A stretch of 43,691 bases of DNA from Crocinitomicaceae bacterium (GTDB lineage: Bacteria; Bacteroidota; Bacteroidia; Flavobacteriales_D; Crocinitomicaceae). Both the position numbers and the translations under genes were made by a program. The notes under the pieces were generated by a model that had not been told where the DNA came from, ran no database searches, and worked only from the letters and a program-made list of their open reading frames with translations. The stretch is from assembly GCA_029252405.1 (NCBI GenBank), contig JAQXBM010000013.1:1-43691 (forward strand), read 5' to 3'. Of this stretch, positions 41,446-43,691 are shown one piece after another. Numbering within the stretch: the first letter of the stretch is position 1; each line of letters starts with the position of its first letter.

Positions 41446-43584
41446 ATGAATATAGGAATAACAAAGTCCATCACTATCGGAGGAAAAGAGATCTCCATCG
41501 AGACTGGAAAGTTAGCGAAGCAAGCTGACGGATCCGTAGTGTTACGAATGGGCGACACTATGATTCTTGCAACAGTAGTTGCAAACAGAGACGCCAGAGA
41601 AGGCGTAGATTTTCTACCATTGACGGTAGATTACAAGGAGAAATTTGCTGCAGACGGAAGAATCCCAGGTGGTTTCTTCAGAAGAGAGGCACGTCCATCA
41701 GAAAGAGAAATCTTGGTGATGAGAATTGTCGATCGTGCATTGCGTCCATTGTTCCCAGATGATTTCCATGCTGAGGTTCAATGTATGATGCAATTAATTG
41801 CTTATGATGGAATTAACAGCCCGGACGCTTTAGTTGGATTCGCTGCATCAACAGCAATTGCAGTTTCTGATATCCCGTTCAACGGACCAATGTCTGAAGT
41901 ACGTGTAGGTAGAGTTGATGGAGAGTTCATCATTAATCCAACGTTGGAGGAAATGGAAGCTTCAGACATCGATTGTATGATTGCAGGAACAATTGACAAC
42001 ATCGTAATGGTGGAAGGTGAAATGCTTGAGATTCAAGAATCAGAAATGGTTGAAATCATCAAGAAAGCTCACGAATCAATTAAATTGCAATGTCAATTCC
42101 AATTGGATTTGGCAGCAGAAGTTCCAGGTACTTCTCCAAAAAGAGAATACTCTCATGAAGATCACAACGATGAGGTTCGTGCGAAGGTAATGGAAGCATG
42201 TTACGCAAAATGTAAAGTTGTTGCAGAGCAAGGTTTGGCATCTAAAGAAAAAAGAGCTGAATTGTTCGGAGCAATCAAAGAAGAATATATCGCATCACTT
42301 TCTGAAGAAGAGTTAGAAGTAGAAGGGAAGTACATCTCTGTATACTACAAAGCTGCAATGAAGAAAGCGGTTAGAGATACGATGTTGAACGATAACATCC
42401 GTTTGGATGGACGTAAGTTTGACGAAATTCGTCCAATCTGGTCAGAAGTTGATTACTTACCAACGGCACACGGCTCTGCTGTGTTTACACGTGGTGAAAC
42501 TCAATCGTTGACGACACTTACTTTGGGTGGAAAGATGGATGAGCAACGAATTGATGATGTAACTTTCTCAGGAAACGTTCCATTCATGTTGCACTACAAC
42601 TTCCCTCCATTCTCAACTGGTGAAGCGCGTATGTTGAGAGGAACATCTCGTCGTGAGATTGGACACGGTAACTTGGCACTTCGTGCATTGAAGCCAGTTC
42701 TTCCAGAAGATAACGCTTACACAATTCGTTTGGTGTCTGAGATTCTTGAGTCAAATGGTTCGTCTTCTATGGCAACAGTTTGTGCTGGAACATTGGCATT
42801 GATGGATGGTGGTATCCAGATTAAAGCGCCAGTATCAGGAATCGCAATGGGATTAGTTGCAGATGCTGAGAACGGAAAGTTTGCAGTATTGTCTGATATC
42901 TTAGGAGATGAAGATCACCTTGGAGATATGGATTTCAAAATTACTGGAACAGCAGCTGGAATTACAGCTTGTCAAATGGATATTAAAGTAGATGGTCTTC
43001 CTTACGAAGTATTGACTCAAGCGTTGAATCAAGCGAAAGAAGGACGTTTACACATCTTGGACAAGATCACGGAAACAATTGCTGCTCCAAACACAGAGTT
43101 GAAACCACAAACTCCTCGTATCGAGGCATTCACAGTGCCAAACGACATGATTGGAGCGATCATCGGACCTGGTGGAAAAATCATTCAGCAAATGCAGAAA
43201 GATACCAACACGAACATTACAATTGAAGAATTGGAATCAGGTGAAGGGAATGTTCAGATTATGTCGAACAATGCAGATGACATGAACACTGCTGTGAAAA
43301 TGATCAAGCAAATTGCTTTCCCACCAACAGTTGATGAAGGTGCTGAGTACGAAGGAAAAATCAAATCACTTCAAGCATACGGAGTATTTGTTGAAATCGT
43401 TCCTGGTACAGATGGTTTGATTCACATCTCAGAATTCGCACACGAGCGTATCCAGAAAATGGAAGACGTTTGTAAAGAAGGAGATATTGTGAAATTCAAA
43501 GTGGTAGGTAAAGATCCAAAAACGCGTAAGTGGAAGCTTTCACGTAAGGTTCTTTTGCCAAAGCCAGAAGCTGAAGCAAAATAG
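41446..43584 (+). CDS. pnp: Polynucleotide phosphorylase
   Basis: A 712-residue PNPase, the trimeric 3'-to-5' phosphorolytic exoribonuclease of mRNA decay. Two RNase PH-like halves are visible: [19 protein letters not shown] and [19 protein letters not shown] in the first, [14 protein letters not shown] and [13 protein letters not shown] with [11 protein letters not shown] in the second, active half. [20 protein letters not shown] (about 506; 20 residues) holds the catalytic acids. It ends with a KH domain ([19 protein letters not shown], about 565) and an S1 domain ([20 protein letters not shown], about 633), both RNA-binding. It is downstream of rpsO and followed by a strong terminator. Confidence 0.98.
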   Translation: MNIGITKSITIGGKEISIETGKLAKQADGSVVLRMGDTMILATVVANRDAREGVDFLPLTVDYKEKFAADGRIPGGFFRREARPSEREILVMRIVDRALRPLFPDDFHAEVQCMMQLIAYDGINSPDALVGFAASTAIAVSDIPFNGPMSEVRVGRVDGEFIINPTLEEMEASDIDCMIAGTIDNIVMVEGEMLEIQESEMVEIIKKAHESIKLQCQFQLDLAAEVPGTSPKREYSHEDHNDEVRAKVMEACYAKCKVVAEQGLASKEKRAELFGAIKEEYIASLSEEELEVEGKYISVYYKAAMKKAVRDTMLNDNIRLDGRKFDEIRPIWSEVDYLPTAHGSAVFTRGETQSLTTLTLGGKMDEQRIDDVTFSGNVPFMLHYNFPPFSTGEARMLRGTSRREIGHGNLALRALKPVLPEDNAYTIRLVSEILESNGSSSMATVCAGTLALMDGGIQIKAPVSGIAMGLVADAENGKFAVLSDILGDEDHLGDMDFKITGTAAGITACQMDIKVDGLPYEVLTQALNQAKEGRLHILDKITETIAAPNTELKPQTPRIEAFTVPNDMIGAIIGPGGKIIQQMQKDTNTNITIEELESGEGNVQIMSNNADDMNTAVKMIKQIAFPPTVDEGAEYEGKIKSLQAYGVFVEIVPGTDGLIHISEFAHERIQKMEDVCKEGDIVKFKVVGKDPKTRKWKLSRKVLLPKPEAEAK

Positions 43585-43613
43585 ATTTCTCTTAGAGAGA
43601 TTCTCAATACTAC

Positions 43614-43648
43614 AACGCCCGTTCCTTTGGTTCGGGCGTTTTTTTTGT
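43614..43648 (+). terminator. Intrinsic terminator after pnp
   Basis: AACGCCCG (43614-43621) pairs perfectly with CGGGCGTT (43633-43640) around an 11-base loop that itself has a CC/GG pairing; a run of ten Ts follows from 43639. It starts 29 bp after the pnp stop. Confidence 0.95.
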
Positions 43649-43691
43649 CTCTTTTTTAAAATTAGTTGCGCTTACATTGGTTAGGTTTTTA

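Overview
The window is ordinary chromosome from a member of the Bacteroidota, most likely the order Flavobacteriales (Crocinitomicaceae/Cryomorphaceae-like; the genus is not decidable by eye). Evidence seen: type IX secretion components (two PorT-like barrels) and a cargo protein with a C-terminal sorting domain, a CFI-box lipoprotein, a lipoprotein TamA/BamA-like Omp85 protein, glycine-lipid type acyltransferases, promoters of the Bacteroidota form (TAnnTTTG at -7) in place of -35/-10 boxes, and almost no Shine-Dalgarno sequences. Base composition is AT-rich and broadly even across the window.

Layout. 1-2.9 kb: a partial gene, a MORN-repeat protein, an acidic amino-acid symporter and a small secreted protein. 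3.1-7.1 kb: the least ordinary stretch. It holds a tRNA-guanine-transglycosylase-like protein with an extra N-terminal helix-hairpin-helix-like region, a small Ala-rich hydrophobic protein and a helical protein with an OB-fold-like C-terminal part. It is bounded by two copies of a GGGCGTTCCCC intergenic repeat. 7.5-12.7 kb: a YfiT-like DinB protein, a stand-alone penicillin-binding lipoprotein and uvrA; the last two overlap by four bases. 12.8-14.0 kb: an ECF sigma factor and a haem-binding protein. 14.0-16.8 kb: two lipoproteins, then a split glycine-lipid acyltransferase pair (glsB/glsA-like).

17-25 kb is a long co-directional run: aminotransferase, heptose-phosphate kinase, TrkH, UbiE/MenG, two tandem PorT paralogues, an FAD oxidoreductase, a small membrane protein and a GNAT gene interrupted by a stop. 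Next come the divergent pair trmH-like and tamL-like, two tandem secreted paralogues (one broken), a UvrD/PcrA helicase, a T9SS cargo protein, a barrel-like protein, a CFI-box lipoprotein, fbaA-accD, an ABC exporter, a broken small secreted gene, and rpsO-pnp with a large inverted repeat between them.

How it fits together. Much of the window serves the cell envelope: outer-membrane assembly (TamL-like), secretion (PorT plus a cargo), lipid and LPS precursors (GlsA/B, HldA, AccD) and peptidoglycan (PBP). The most novel candidate is the TGT-like gene with its two unknown neighbours. The most unexpected pattern is three separate small genes, each carrying a single in-frame stop and otherwise intact. 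No rRNA, tRNA, CRISPR array, transposase or phage gene was seen.
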